Assembly (NCBI GenBank): GCA_028551475.1
Contig: CM052357.1
Span: 25,007,745 to 25,071,744 of the forward strand
Length of the DNA: 64,000 nucleotides
Direction: 5' to 3'
DNA from: Casuarina equisetifolia
Taxonomy: Eukaryota; Streptophyta; Magnoliopsida; Fagales; Casuarinaceae
Under the pieces are notes generated by a model that saw nothing but the letters and a program-made list of their open reading frames with translations, was not told where the DNA came from and ran no database searches. The position numbers were made by a program, and so were the translations under genes. Shown piece after piece: positions 13,301-26,251 of the stretch; the first letter of the stretch is position 1; each line of letters begins with the position of its first letter.

Positions 13301-15206
13301 CGATAAATTCAGCCATGTGGACTCTTTAATCAATTTCTTTTACTTTAAGCAATAAGATCACATCCATGCAATGACGTTTGAAGTGACAAAAAAATGTGTC
13401 GGAACCTGTCCGTTACACAATTTTAAATGTTAGTTTTTAAATTTAAAATTTTATATAACTATTCATTTATTTTTAGATATAGCAAAATACATGATTAAAT
13501 GATTCTTGCTAAAAGATTTTGTTTTAAGAGACCAAGGTCCACATTTTATGGAGTCCAAGCCTAGATGATCTTTATCAACCTAGGTAGTTTCACTCTTCTA
13601 ATAAAAGAGGTCATTAAGTCACTATTCTTTAATATGGCTGATTATTGTATCTTAACAGATATGGGGGCATTTATGGCCATCCCTTAGTATATAGGGTCTA
13701 AGTAGCAACCAAACTTGAAGTGTAGTAGCTTTTAGTTTTTTCCTTTGATAATAATAAAAAATCATGATAAGACTCCCGTATTTCTCGATAAAAATGTTAT
13801 CTTAACTTGTTATTTATGAATTTGGTACTCTTAAGTATAAGAATATTTTAGGTTTGAGAAGTTCATATAAATTTTTTCTCACAGAAAAATGAATATAATG
13901 GGAGATGATAAGATTACTATTATATCCATCATATCGAATAATAGAACGAAATATAATAGAAGAATGCTAGCAATGGCTGGAAAATGGTCCCAGCCTCACA
14001 GTGGCCAAAGTCTTGCACCAACCGCGTTGGGATAGGATCGCAACGAACTACAATATAATTCAATTTCTACAAGTATAACTAAATATGATCTAACTATGGC
14101 AGTGTGACACATAGACATTTTATAGAGGCCATTATACAGTTGTGTACATGGTGGGTTCTTCATTTTTCCAAAAGAATGCAGAACCATAGTTGATATCGTG
14201 AACAGGTTACAGACTTCTATAACAATAGGGATAAATAAATGTTGATAATGTGATCCCTATCAAAAGGGGTTAAGTATTTTTTTTTTGTCTTTGTTTTTTT
14301 TTTTCCTTATACACACCCAAACATATACACTCGTGTGTCGAATTTGAAATTAAAAGACACTAAGTAACATTTACTCCCAAATAAGTTAGCATTGATTGAC
14401 AAAAAGAGGATAAGTGTGTATAGAACATTTTCAAGCTGGTAAAAACATTTGATCTACCTCTTATCAGGGACCTTGGTTTACATGGGAGCCACGGCAACCA
14501 TTGTTGTTATTACACCTTAAAGGGCAAGTCAGCCCCCGGTTGAAGGGAACTTCACAAACTTGTAATGTGGATATGCTGCTGCCTAAAAAATTACACTTTC
14601 GAAGTGCTTTAACTTATGTCAAGCAAAAGTAAGTAGAAATGGTAAAGATGTATAGGGAATGCCAAATGTTTTTGCTGCGAAAATTCCCAGCCACAAGAAT
14701 AGTCAACATTATGCTAAAAACATCGAGCACAAGTTCTTCTTATATTCAAGAAGCTTTCACAGGAAGATTCTTTATTTTGCTGCCTTGAAGACCGAATCAA
14801 TCAATAAACAAACTGAATAGATTTAGGTTGAAGCAAAATGAACTGGCTTTAGAGTCAAACGGAAGCAAAGAGGATTTTTGATATTGGTGTGGCGGAAAGC
14901 CTAGTACATGAATATTTAACCATTGTCCTGAATGTGGTCTTCTTCTCTATTACTCAATGCTACCTAACTGTATAACCCGGCAAATAGCAAAGTAAACAAA
15001 CAACAACGAGGAAAGATCTGAAGAGGCTGAACCAAATGTTCGATTCAAGTCCAATCATCACGTGAATTGGTCAGAATCTAGTAATTTCTATTTGTTTCCC
15101 ACTGAATCCAATGGTATTCTTTTTCCGGGACATCGCATATCCATCCACCTAATCCTAATTTGGATTTACAGTTGTGTGTTGCTTTCCCTTGCCTTTTGCG
15201 CAGAGG
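10400..15206. other. Intergenic stretch without a recognisable gene
   Basis: The stretch separates the transporter and PIN2, whose 3' ends face each other. Open frames (for example 12679..12915 plus and 13996..14187 minus) are short, lack family motifs and show no plausible multi-exon continuation. It holds a GA microsatellite, T/A runs and ordinary AT-rich DNA. A non-coding RNA cannot be excluded. Confidence 0.6.
12381..12412. repeat. GA-rich microsatellite
   Basis: Imperfect (AG)n run interrupted by 'aaag' and 'ggg'. Non-coding. Confidence 0.85.
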
Positions 15207-18200
15207 TTACAGGCCGAGGAGTACATAGTAGAGGATTGTTATGGGTAAAGCAACAAGCATTCCGAAAATAACTCTGCAAAAGAAAATTGGAACACCATAA
15301 GTTACGTGGAAGTTATTTTGGTATCACTGGTTGTTCTGAGCTTGGAAAACTTTAGAAAACTTACGCAGTGCTAAGAACGTTGGCGTGGACATTGTATTCC
15401 TTGGCGAATACGAAGGGGACGATACCCTGGGGAAGAGCAGCCTGTGGACAAAAAGTCGTGGTCAATTTTTTTGAGTTTGCATTCATAGAAAATTGTTCAA
15501 GAAACCAATCTGTGTACTACATAGTCCTTCTTGGACCACCAAGTCTAAATCATATAATGAAAGAATGGCATCAATAAGGATATTGTAGTTGTGTGGCTTC
15601 CCTAACTAGTTCAATGACAAGTTAATAAAAACTCCAATAATGAGATTTGGGATTTCATACTCTACGTGTATAAGTTAGATAGATATATTGTAATATTAAA
15701 AATAAAATGTAAAGAACAAGAAAAATAAGAGATATTGTCATCTTATCTTTAATTATTTCAACAATTGTGACGTGCAAAAGAATACCACGAAGACCAATAG
15801 CAATGGAGTAAGTAAAAAGTTTTAATATTTAGATGGTGTACCTGAACAATTGCAACATGCAAAAGAATACCACGAAGACCAATAGCAATCGAGGTTGCAG
15901 CCATTACTGCTGGGCCAGTCAAGAACCGAACAGCCATCGAATACGCTGCCACCGATTTTCCACAGGCAATGATCTTTGGTTGTAAAGCCATGAACAAACC
16001 TGATTAAGCAAATAATAGCAGATCCGTCATTTACTAGCAGATTGTTGCCAACTACCTCATCAATTGATCATACAAATCATATGGTGAAGCGCCTATAAAT
16101 AAGTTGGCAAGGGTACCTAGACTGAACATTGCCATTCCCAGTCCTGCGTCGGACAGAATCGAAATGGATCCCTTTATGATGGTCGGCATTTGGATGTGAT
16201 ATCTAAAAGAAAAAGTCGAAGTTAGAGATCAATCACGGATATTGCTGATTTTTTTTTTAAAAAACTATTAATTTGCTGGAAAAGAAGCAGTTCATATTAG
16301 TCAACGAATAGAATGTGAAAGGAGCCTGGATGTAAACAGGAAAAGTCAAAATTGGGGGAAAAAAATCTCGTTAAATACTATATAAACAAGAGGACTTAAA
16401 GCGAGAAAACGATCACCATGTTGGAAGTAGTAAAGCCTCTATATTTGAACACTGAGTTCAAGGAGGACTTGAATTTGTTGGAATAGTTACTTACGATTCA
16501 ATTCCACAAACAGACATGCAATATGGTGACTTGGTTGCGTACCTGAAGGAGACGAGAGACCATGTAAGGCCTAAAAGACTAGAGTATGTGTTAGGGTTTC
16601 TTATAAGCTTCCTCCAAACCAGGATAAGTACAAGCCTAGTCATGACACTTGCCGGAGGCATTTGGTGCTTCTTTGGTACATTGGCTTCTTCTATATCCAC
16701 CTTTTTCTGGCATGTGTAAGGAGATCCACTTGTGGGGAACTTCAATCTTTCCTCAACTTCCAGTTCCCTATCACCACTCATTTTTATTGCCGGACTCATA
16801 TTTTCACCAAAATCTTGATTACCTGCTTATTTAAGATACAACTCAAACATGTCAAACAAAGAGAGAGAGAGAGAGAGAGAGAGTGCTTATGGAAATCAAA
16901 GAGACGTCCATTTCAGAAAAGTTTTATCTTAAGACATTAACCTGGGATGAGTTCCATAAGAACAAGCATATTCAGTAAAAAGCCAATAAGAAAGTTCTGA
17001 TGTCGATTTCCATGCAAATCACAAAGAGACAAGTATGGCTGGGGATGGGATTATTTATTTGCTCACCTCTTGATGCAGAAGTTTCGTGCTGAAGGGCAGC
17101 CTTGGACTGGTCCATGACACCAAAGTCGGTGGAGGCAGCTTGATTCGCTGCATGTCTCAGATTCCCTTCAGAAACTGGAGATGCACTTGAGCTCCAAACA
17201 AACATGTGAAGCTCCTTGTTTGGCATTGCACCACCGCTTCCACCATCCTTCTTCTTTGGGCCACCACTAGTAGACCCCGAAAACATAGGGTTTGGAGGTG
17301 GGTATGATGGAGGAAAACCACCATTAAACAGCTCACCGCTCATACTCCTCCCTCCTCTTTTCTTTCCAATCTTAAACATCTCCTCGTCAAAATTTGAAGT
17401 CCTTGGGGTTGCCCCTTTTGACGATTGCAACGAGTAAACATCGCCTAAACCCCCCTGAAAGCTATTTGTATATCCATGTTTTGGGCTGGGTGCCTTGCTT
17501 GCAAACAGGGCATAGAAATCAGTCTGGTTAAAGCTTGAAGCCCTTGGTGTGGGCTCTCGGGAAGATTGTACTGAATAGATCTCTACACCCGTAAGGTTCG
17601 ACGCTCGGGGGGTCATGGAAGTCAGTGAATTAAGTCCATGAGACTTGTTGAAAGAAGACACCATAGATGATGCACCTGATCTCCTCACCACTACGTGAAG
17701 CTTTCCATCCTCACCAATCTCAGCATCAGTTTGTAACGGCTCGCGACCGTTGAGCGAGACAACATCTGACTCAACCTTGAAGGAGGTGATGGACCCTGCG
17801 GTCTCGGGGAACTGCTCCGAAATAAGGAGCTTCGCACCTCTGAACTCAAACAGGAAGAGCATGAGAGTGTACCAAATAATACTCTGCAAGACCACAATTT
17901 GGACCATCAGATCTCCGGAGAAATCTCCATACATGGCCTTCAACAGTGGAATGCCCATGACAAGAGTATTTGGGAGGGTAGAGAGTGAGAAGAGCGTGAT
18001 CATCCACTCAAGGCAGCCATTTTTACTGAAGGTTTGCCAAAGAAAGAGAGCGGTAAGGACGACGATTTTTTGGAGGGAGTCAGCGGCAATGAAACGATAG
18101 TTCATGGCATAAGGGTCGTTCGTGGAGATGAAATGAAAGGAAAGTAATGGAACTGCAAAGACTGCCACAAAACGATTGATGCCGGAGCACTGGTCCGGTG

Positions 18201-18303
18201 TGAAGATTTTCCACCACTTGACCGAGCCATAAGCTAACAGCATAGCAACATACAAAGGTACAATGGCCGCAAACACATCGTAAATATCCTTGCCAGTGAT
18301 CAT
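15207..18303 (-). CDS. PIN2: PIN2-type auxin efflux carrier, 6 exons, 634 aa
   Basis: Exons in transcript order are 17067..18303, 16543..16822, 16117..16202, 15842..15999, 15365..15441 and 15207..15273. All are GT-AG and sum to 634 codons plus TAA. Residues 1-155 form the N-terminal membrane bundle ([45 protein letters not shown]). Residues 156-470 are a long cytosolic loop, and the second bundle ends YYVLLGL. The loop carries three TPRxS sites (231-235, 252-256, 299-303), the class targeted by PINOID/WAG kinases. NPNTY (488-492) is the conserved PIN trafficking motif. [20 protein letters not shown] and the long canonical loop match PIN2/EIR1 better than PIN1 or PIN3. In Arabidopsis PIN2 exports auxin at the plasma membrane of root epidermis and cortex for gravitropism. 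Length is close to Arabidopsis PIN2. Odd points: Ile579 replaces the usual Asp in the GLRGD segment, and part of exon 4 is duplicated in intron 4. Confidence 0.97.
15761..15808 (-). repeat. Duplicated fragment of PIN2 exon 4 inside intron 4
   Basis: These 48 bp match 15846..15893, the 3' part of exon 4, with about four mismatches and an offset of 85 bp. They correspond to the codons for [16 protein letters not shown]. The copy stops just before the CAG/GT splice junction, so it has no donor site of its own and should be spliced out with the intron. It is a local tandem duplication and not a functional alternative exon as it stands. Confidence 0.9.
16861..16883. repeat. (GA)n microsatellite in PIN2 intron 1
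   Basis: A clean dinucleotide run of about 11 repeats inside the short first intron (16823..17066). It is purine-rich on the plus strand and so pyrimidine-rich in the transcript. Confidence 0.95.
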
Positions 18304-18460
18304 GGCTAACTACTCAACTGAAGCAGATGGAAAGAGAGTTGGGCTTTCTCTTAGGGGGGCCTCAAACTGGAAAAGGAAGCATGAAGGAGGAAGAAACTCC
18401 TGAACCAAAGGACCAGAGAGGCAGAGTGAAATGGTAGTCTGTCCTCTCTTATAGAGCGGA
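18304..18460 (-). promoter_or_regulatory. PIN2 core promoter and 5' leader
   Basis: On the minus strand a TATAAGAG box lies at 18446..18453, about 145 bp upstream of the ATG at 18303. The leader between them is rich in C/T and A/G tracts. A G at -3 gives the start codon an acceptable context. Regulatory elements further upstream cannot be assigned by eye. Confidence 0.55.
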
Positions 18461-20801
18461 ATTCTCTCTGTTCAATTTTAATGGATTTTTCTGAATGATC
18501 AAGCGGGTGATGCCTGCACAGCCTCGACAACTGCACAGAACGAAATGATTTTCAAAATGAGAACCTTTCGTGGCAGAGAGAAAGATCCTCTTGGTTGGGG
18601 GAACGTTTGCTGAGTTCTTACCTAAAACCAAAGAATTCAGAAAGTTAGTGCCAAACAGAGTCACATTGATGGATATGCAATTCATTATTGATAGATATTC
18701 AAATCATTATCGCTAGATATGCAATACATTATGTATTTATTTCCTTGTACTTATTGCAGATAAATCCTTGCTCCTCGCCACTGTAGTCGTTTATGCACGT
18801 GAGGTGGGCAGTTTTGAGTGATCCGCGGTTCCAGCTAGCATAAGGCTTCGCCGACTAGGCCGTGCTACAGGCTGAATATATTTTATTTTTCAGCACACAA
18901 ATTTAAGGATAAACTTATTCTGTAAATGACAGGGAAAAAAAAACATCACTTGCACATTCTTTATTTTATTTAGTAAATTGTATAAATCTGAATCATGATC
19001 TATAACTAAATATTTTTTTATTTTGTCATGTCGTCTCTAATAGATTTTAGTAGTGAATTCTTGATGTCCACGATTTCGTATATTTTAGTTGAAAAATCTG
19101 ATATGACAAATTTGCACCACTTAATTTAAAATAAAAGGGAGATTTCGAGAAACTCTATTATAGAATATCTTTAAAGCTCTTAATGTTCTTGACTCACGAT
19201 TTGGCTGTCCAGTTTAATAAATGATCCATATCGCTAAGTATTTAGGCCAGAGGAAGTATCTTTGCGACATAGGGATAGAGAAAAAGTGGTACCATGAGGT
19301 TCAATCTCTTTTTTTGTTTTTCTTTTCTTTTTTAAGAAAAATTTGAGATATTAAATATGTAACCAGCGAAACGCAATTATTCTTTGTAAGTTATCAAGTC
19401 ATGTGCATAGATTAACCTGGTCATTTTAAATTTATCACACAAAACGTACAACTACCAAATAACCTACGTAATACTTGTGATGGCCGTGATGAGATTTAAG
19501 ACTTTCAAATTAACTTACCCAGCACATATGCCACAGGACATTTTCTCATTGTTCTTTGCAGTAACTGGGAAGAAAGAGAGATTTATCTGGATGGACATCA
19601 TACTACTTAGCAAGTACATAGTTGTGACTGTTGCAAGCTCTTGATTACTAGAAAGTTGTGCAATAAAGTATTCTGATTTTTTAAATGTTGTAAATTTAAT
19701 ATTCTCTCTAAGTTTTTGGCGATCAATGCTGTGAATTACTGCCTGGTCCATGTACAGCGAGATGATCTCAAAGTCGGACTCCATACAGTGGCTAAGTGGC
19801 ACAAGGAATAGTATATCTGCTTTCTTATAGTAAGATGTCGTATTGGATCATTTGATTCAATTAGTATCCTCAGAGAGAGAAAGAGAGAGAGATTGACTAC
19901 AGCAAGAGTCAAGCCCATATAGTAAGTACTTGACAGACAAGTTGCAATTCCAAAGATGGATTCTTCGAGATAATATTCAGCACATCTAATCAAATAAAAT
20001 CTCGATACGATTGGCAGGTCAGTATTTCCTGGGGATTGTAATTAACAACTTTCAAATTTATAATAATTTAACTAAAACCGTGGAGCTACTGTTGGTCAGA
20101 ACAATCGTACATATACGGTAAAATGTAATATGTTATGGCAAGTTAGCCAAAACAATCATCAACTATCTTACAGTTAGCAGATTATATATCATATTGGCAA
20201 GATGGGTACTTGGCATTTGGGCTTAAGCTTAATGAGCATGATGGACTTCGGAAGTGAGATAATTGGCTGGGATGAAAGACGTGAATCTGGGATGGTCAAA
20301 GAAGTAAGAACGGTGGAGAAGTCTAATGGAACAGTAGAAGGAAGCAAATCACGACAAAGACAAGCGAGAATGTAAAGTTACACTTGAATGAAATATCAAA
20401 AGATTTTTTTTCCTTTTTCATGAATAAGACTACTGCAAGGAGATGCCAAACACTATTAGAAAAAGGATAAGAGAACATAAGAACATCACCACTTTGTTAC
20501 ACGGCTTCCTAGAGGACGATTTTCGTGTCGAGTGATTTCAACAGGCGCTAATATATCCCGGGGTGCTAAATGCTTAATGATAAACAAGGGACTGCGACAT
20601 GCTTTGATACACTTCTGCGACCACCCCACTTTGGCCCAATCTTCATTAGGGCCGGATTACATCCTAGACACTCTTGGCAGAGGAGATGCCAATAGAACTT
20701 TTTCTCTAAGTAGTCCTATTATACTCTCATGCAGCTTTTATTCCGATTATGTCACACAGTTCTAAATGCTTCATATTCCATCAGCTCCTTTGCTTGATGA
20801 G
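18461..20801. other. PIN2 upstream region, no gene seen
   Basis: AT-rich DNA between the PIN2 promoter and the copia element. Open frames at 19515..19802 and 19736..19993 (minus) lack recognisable motifs. It probably holds PIN2 upstream regulatory sequence, but I cannot point to specific sites with confidence. Confidence 0.5.
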
Positions 20802-20806
20802 GTAAG

Positions 20807-21040
20807 TGAAGAAATGACTAAAGTGCAGTAAAAGAAGAAACATTCAACCCGAGGCTAACCATCTTTGGAAGAGCACCGTGTGCTGTTTCTATTAACATTT
20901 CTCAAAGAATCAATATTAACATTCTACAAGCTAAATACAAGAATGAATGGAAAAGATAAGTTGGGTCTCCGTCAAGTCCCAAGGCCAACATCAATGATAC
21001 AACTCAAACCAAGGACCCACAACATTTACACACTTTTACA
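20807..21040 (-). repeat. 3' LTR of the copia element (left copy)
   Basis: It begins TGAAGAAATG and ends ACTTTTACA on the plus strand. It aligns without gaps to 26018..26251 with about 27 substitutions, mostly transitions, as expected for cytosine-methylation decay. Confidence 0.95.
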
Positions 21041-21056
21041 GTCCCCCCCCAAGCTT
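21041..21056 (-). other. Polypurine tract of the copia element
   Basis: On the minus strand this reads AAGCTT followed by eight G residues and AC, directly before the LTR's TGTAAAAG. A purine tract at this position is the normal primer site for plus-strand DNA synthesis. Confidence 0.85.
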
Positions 21057-21199
21057 AGAGTATGGATCAACAACTCCAAGCTTTGATAAAAGGTGTAAAT
21101 GTTATGGGCTACATAATGCTTTAGTAAAAATGTTAGCAGGTTGTTCCTACGTATTTACATATTTAGTTCTTATTATGCCTCGATTTATCTCTTCTCAAA

Positions 21200-24100
21200 T
21201 GAAGTGGCAATCCACTTCAATATGCTTTGTCTTCTGATGATAAATTGGATTGGCAGTTATATGTATAGCTGCCTCATTATCACAATGCAATGATACTAGT
21301 GAAGGAAGCTTCACATTAAGGTCATGAAATAGTCCAAGAAGCCAAATAATCTTGCAAATTGTATAACCCATGGCCCTATACTCAAATTCTGTTGAAGATC
21401 ATGATACAATGGGTTGTTTCTTGGTTATCCAAGATACCAAATAGTCACCCAACTTAATGCAATAACCAATTACACACTTACATAACATGAGGCAAGTTGC
21501 ATAATCAGAGTCACAAAAGGCTGTCAGTTGTAACTTTGAAGATAAAGAAAGAAAAATACCAAGTCTAGCCATACCTTTGAGATATCTTAAGACTCTCATA
21601 GTTACATCCATGTGTTATTGCTTTGGGGAGTGGGTAAATTGGTTGAGATGCTGAATTACAAAGCTAATATCTAGATGTGTATGGGTGAGATACATCAATC
21701 ATTGTATCATTCTCTGGTATGGAGCAAAGTCCTATAAGAGTGGATCATCCTTCCTATTAGGATCTCTTTCATCATATTCCAGAGTAGTCAACTTAAGGCC
21801 TTGCTTCATAGGCATGATAGCAAGTTTTGACCCTACAAGACCTACCTCTAAGATAAGCTCCAAAGTACGTTTACGCTGGCTTAAATATATCCTTCCTGGT
21901 GAGCGTGCAATCTCAATCCTAAGGAAATATTTATATTAACCTAGATCTTTCATATGAAAAATGGAGTTCAAATGTCGCTTAAACTTTGTGATGGCAGATA
22001 TATCATTTCTTGTAATAAGAATGTCATCAACATAAAACAAAATTATAATGAAAGTATCTGTGCGACATTTGGTGAAGCATGTAGATACTATCGAAAGCTA
22101 ACCGTTATAAGAGCTTTTGTGAGTTTGGCATACCATTGTGTGGAAGCCTATTTCAATCTATACAAAGACTTTCACAAATGACACACAATCTAGTCCCCTT
22201 GAGAGGAAAAATCGGTTGGTGGTTGCATATAAACCTCCTCTATCAGGTCACTGGATAAGAAAGCATTATGTACATCTAACTAATGGAGATCCCAATGCTT
22301 GATGACAACCATACTAATCACTGATCGAATTGTCATTGATTTTCTTACAATTGAATAGGTCTTATCATAATCTATCTCTTTCATGTCGTGTATATCCCTT
22401 AGCCACTAAGCAAGCCTTATATCTCTTAATGGATCCATCAACATGGTATTTTATCTTGCATACCCACTTACATCAAATGGCTCTTCAACCAGGTGGTAGT
22501 GATACAACATCCTACGTACAATTGGCCTTAAGGGCCATCAATTCCCAATTCATTGCTTCTACCCAATTATTGTCCTTAAGTGCCTGATGATATAATTTAG
22601 GCTCAGTGGCAGAAAAAATGGAGGCTATAAAACATTAATAATGTGGAAAGAAAAGGTCCAATGAGAGCTTATCAGAAATGGGATACTAGTTATTCAACCC
22701 TATGGAAGTGGTTGAACACAAATAATTAGCTATCCAAATAGGAGGTTGCGTGGGTCATGAAGACTGTCTAGGTGCTGGAAATGGCGGATCAAGAGATGTT
22801 TCTGGTGATATAAGAGGATTAAGACTTAAAGGTGGATGAGAAGCCATATCTAGTGATGTTTCCAAATGAGGGTCTACTAACTGGATTGGAGGTATGTCTT
22901 AAGGTGAAGGCTGCAAAGGTTCTGATGCAACTGGTAATGGATCAACAAGTAACAAATCGTGCATTTGGGCAATGTCTGGCTTGGGTGCATGTTGATCTAA
23001 GAACCAATCCATAGAAAAAGGAAATTTGTATTCATAAAATACGACATCATGACTAACCAAGAATTTTCCATTCTCTGGATCTAAGACTTAATATCCCTTC
23101 TGAAGTGAAGGATATCCAAAGAAAATACAAAGGATTGCCTTTAGTGTGAATTTATCTCTAGGGCAAAGAACTTTGGTGTGTCTACAACCAAAGACCCTCA
23201 AGGGATCTAATGTAGGTGGTTTTTCAAAAAAAAAGAAAAATTCAATGGGAGATCGATTTCGAAGTTTTACATTTGGTAATTGGTTAATAAGATAAGTGGT
23301 TGTTAAAATACATTCCCCCTAGAAATGAGGAGGAATGTGAGCCTAAAACAATAAAGCTTGTGCTACCTTTAACAAGTGATGATGTTTGTGTTCTATAATT
23401 TTATTCTATTATGTTTGTGCAAGAGCTTTTATGAAACCATCCATGAGAGTATAAAAAGTAAGTATATGTAGCAGAAAAGAACTTAATACCATTATATGAG
23501 TGAATGCACTTAATCGTGGTACCATATTAAGTCTAAACAATGAGAACAAAAGATTGGATGATAGAAAAAACTTAGTCCTTGGAACACAACAAAAAAGTCC
23601 ATGTCACCTATGAAAAATCATTAACAATGGTTAGAAAATAACGTGAATCATCATGATTGGGTACTTTATGTGATCTTCATAGATCCATGTGTACCAAATC
23701 AAATGTGGTACAACCCATAAACTGGCTATTTGGAAAAACAAATTGAGTCTGTTTAGCCAATGGACGTATAGAACATGTAAAATGCGCAAGACAATGTATG
23801 CTTGTGCCATGTGTAAAGTATGATTTTTAAGAACTATGACCAAATCTGTGATACCACAAGTCATAATTTGTACTTAGATTAATATGAGGAACATTATTTT
23901 TGAAAGAACTATAACTATTGTTCACATTCATACAATTCAAAAGTGAATGGACAATACTCAAAAGACGATCAATACACCGAGGTAAATCATTTAAAGTGGG
24001 TTGCAAAAAATACAATCCTTATTTAGCTCTACCCAATCTGATCACCCACCTAGTTGAACGGTCTTAGAAGATACAAAAATCATCAAAGAAGATAATAACA

Positions 24101-25000
24101 CAATTGCGGTCAAAGGTAACACTTTTAACATATAACAAATTGAATTTCAATTGAGGAACAAACATGACACAGTTGAAATGTAGCATGGATGTAGGTTGTG
24201 CATGTCCTATATGTGTAACATAAACACATGTATCATCATGTAACTTAATAGGTAACAATCAAAATCCATATGAATAAGTCGAATATAAATTCCTCAAATC
24301 ACACATGTTATGGTCACTAGTGCCTGAATATATAATCCAAGGATGTTTAAATTTTAACGACTGAGAATGAGTGGTCGTACCTACAAACCTCCCTTTAAAA
24401 GAGGTGGGATCGGATTGTGGCCACACATTGAGTTGCTCTAACATTTTCTAAAGTTACTCCAAAGATAGAACTGAATTTTGATACCTATAGCCCATGAGTT
24501 GCATCATAAAACTAGCAAAGGGCTTGTTGCACATTGGATTTGCTCTAATGGGCTGTTTTTGGGTTGAAACAAAGGACCCATACGGCATTAGGTGCTATCC
24601 AAAACCCATCTGAGTACCTAAGCCATTTTGGGGCCTAAAAGTAGTCAGGCCCAATGTTAAAAGGACTGATCCATAACCAAGATAATAGACATGTGAAGAT
24701 GTAGACCCCATGTGTTGGGTTAGAGTCTAATCCACTTCCCTAAGAAAGTTGGTGAAGCTTGTAGAACCTAACATTGAACCATCCTATTTCACCCATACCA
24801 ACCCATTAACGTCATTCATGGACCCCGCCTGAAAGATTTGCGATGTTGTTTGCTTCCCTTTGCCTCTTGGTGTCCAGCCTGGAGGAAATCCAATGAGATG
24901 GTAGCACTTGTCTCTATTGTGGCCCAACTTATGGCAGTGGGAACATATAGGTTTGGGTCTTTGGTTGGTTCTACTGCTAGATGTAGTGGAGGAGGAGTTT
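21200..25000 (-). pseudogene. Degraded copia gag-pol polyprotein
   Basis: Signatures on the minus strand, in order: a CX2CX4HX4C zinc knuckle (CSHCHKLGHNRDKC) at 24904..24945; a protease segment at about 24304..24339 reading YSGTSDH where active elements have DSG; a gag-pre-integrase segment (LWYHRFGH) near 23840..23870; integrase remnants with PLAKQTQ near 23745..23765; a YVDD reverse-transcriptase core at 22023..22034; and RNase H segments FCDSDYA (about 21500..21520) and LHCDNEAA (about 21275..21300). Frames are interrupted repeatedly and the protease catalytic Asp is replaced by Tyr, so no functional product is expected. Confidence 0.93.
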
Positions 25001-26005
25001 TGGTTATGGAAGAAGGTAGCCAGAACAACACCTTCCTAGGTTTGGTGTTCCAGATCCCAATTTTGGCGTTAGTGCTCGTCTTCCTTGGCTAAGTCGAAGG
25101 CTTGGTCGATGGCCAACATTAGGTCTTAAGAAAGGATGTTAGTCTGGTAATTTTGAAACTTTTCCGGAAGCCCAAGTAGAAAGTCCATAAGGTAATGCCA
25201 TGTAGTCTCTTCCTCAACCGTTCATTTACACGACATGTACAACCTCCACACTTACACCAAACATGAGTTTCTACCATTTGGATCTCAATTCATAAGTTAG
25301 CCAAGCTCGTGTAGTAGTCAGTCACCGTGGCTCCAAAACAATTCTCAAATTACTTCTAGCGGAGATTGTATACTTGAGTAGAGGTAAGTGTTCCAAAATG
25401 AAGTTTGAAAGCATCCTAGCTCTTTTTGACATTGTTGGTGTGACTTACATACACAACATGCTCTTTTTCCATAGATTTTTCAAACCAACTCACTAATGCA
25501 TAATGTTTCTAGTCCTATAAGGCTTGTTTATTTGTATCCCTCTTTGGAAAAGGAAAACTATCATTAACGTAATCTCATTTATTTTTCCCAATCAACTAAA
25601 TCTTCACTTGCCGACTCCAAATATCATAGTTTGAGTCATCTTTGAGTTTCTTTATAACCAAACTCCAAGCATGTCCATGCCAAAAAGATAATAACAATCA
25701 TAATAAGGGTTATAGTGCTAGGTTCGCTCTGAGGAGGAAGCCATGAGTGGTTACGGTGAATGAAGTTGGAAATAACCTAAAAAGGTAGGGTCAAAACGAG
25801 CTAAGACTGGTTGAGGTGTTAGAGGGTGGGTGAGACGTTGCTATCTAAGCTTGAAACGACAGTGAAAACAACTAAAATGCAATATTGTTTTGACAGTAAT
25901 TCTAAAATACTAGATATGCCCTTGAATGGAAGTAACTAAGAAACTATAAAGAAAATAAGCATGAATCAAGAAACAGATGAAGAAAGCTTACACCGTGTGA
26001 ATCCT

Positions 26006-26017
26006 GCTCTAATACCA
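26006..26017 (-). other. Primer-binding site of the copia element
   Basis: The minus strand reads TGGTATTAGAGC directly after the end of the 5' LTR. It differs at one base from TGGTATCAGAGC, the usual initiator-tRNA-Met complement of plant copia elements. Confidence 0.93.
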
Positions 26018-26251
26018 TGAAGAAATGACTGAAGTGCAATAAAGGAAATAACATTCAACCCGAGGCTAACCATCTTTGGAAAAACATTGTGTGCTACTTC
26101 TACTAACATTTCTTAAAGAATCAATATCAACGTTCTACAAGCTAAATACAAGAATGAATGGAAAAGATAAGTTGGGCGTCCATCAAGTCTTAAGGCCCAC
26201 AATAATGATATAGCTTAAACCAAGGGCCCACAACATTTACACACTTTTACA
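26018..26251 (-). repeat. 5' LTR of the copia element (right copy)
   Basis: Partner of 20807..21040, same length and termini, followed by the target duplication gtaag. In minus orientation it should carry the element's promoter. Confidence 0.95.

Noticed and set aside
16972..17066. Extension of PIN2 exon 1 to an in-frame stop at 16972 (443-residue product)
   Set aside because: Residues after Arg412 come from reading past a consensus donor (GTGAGC); splicing to 16822 restores the conserved PIN C-terminal half.
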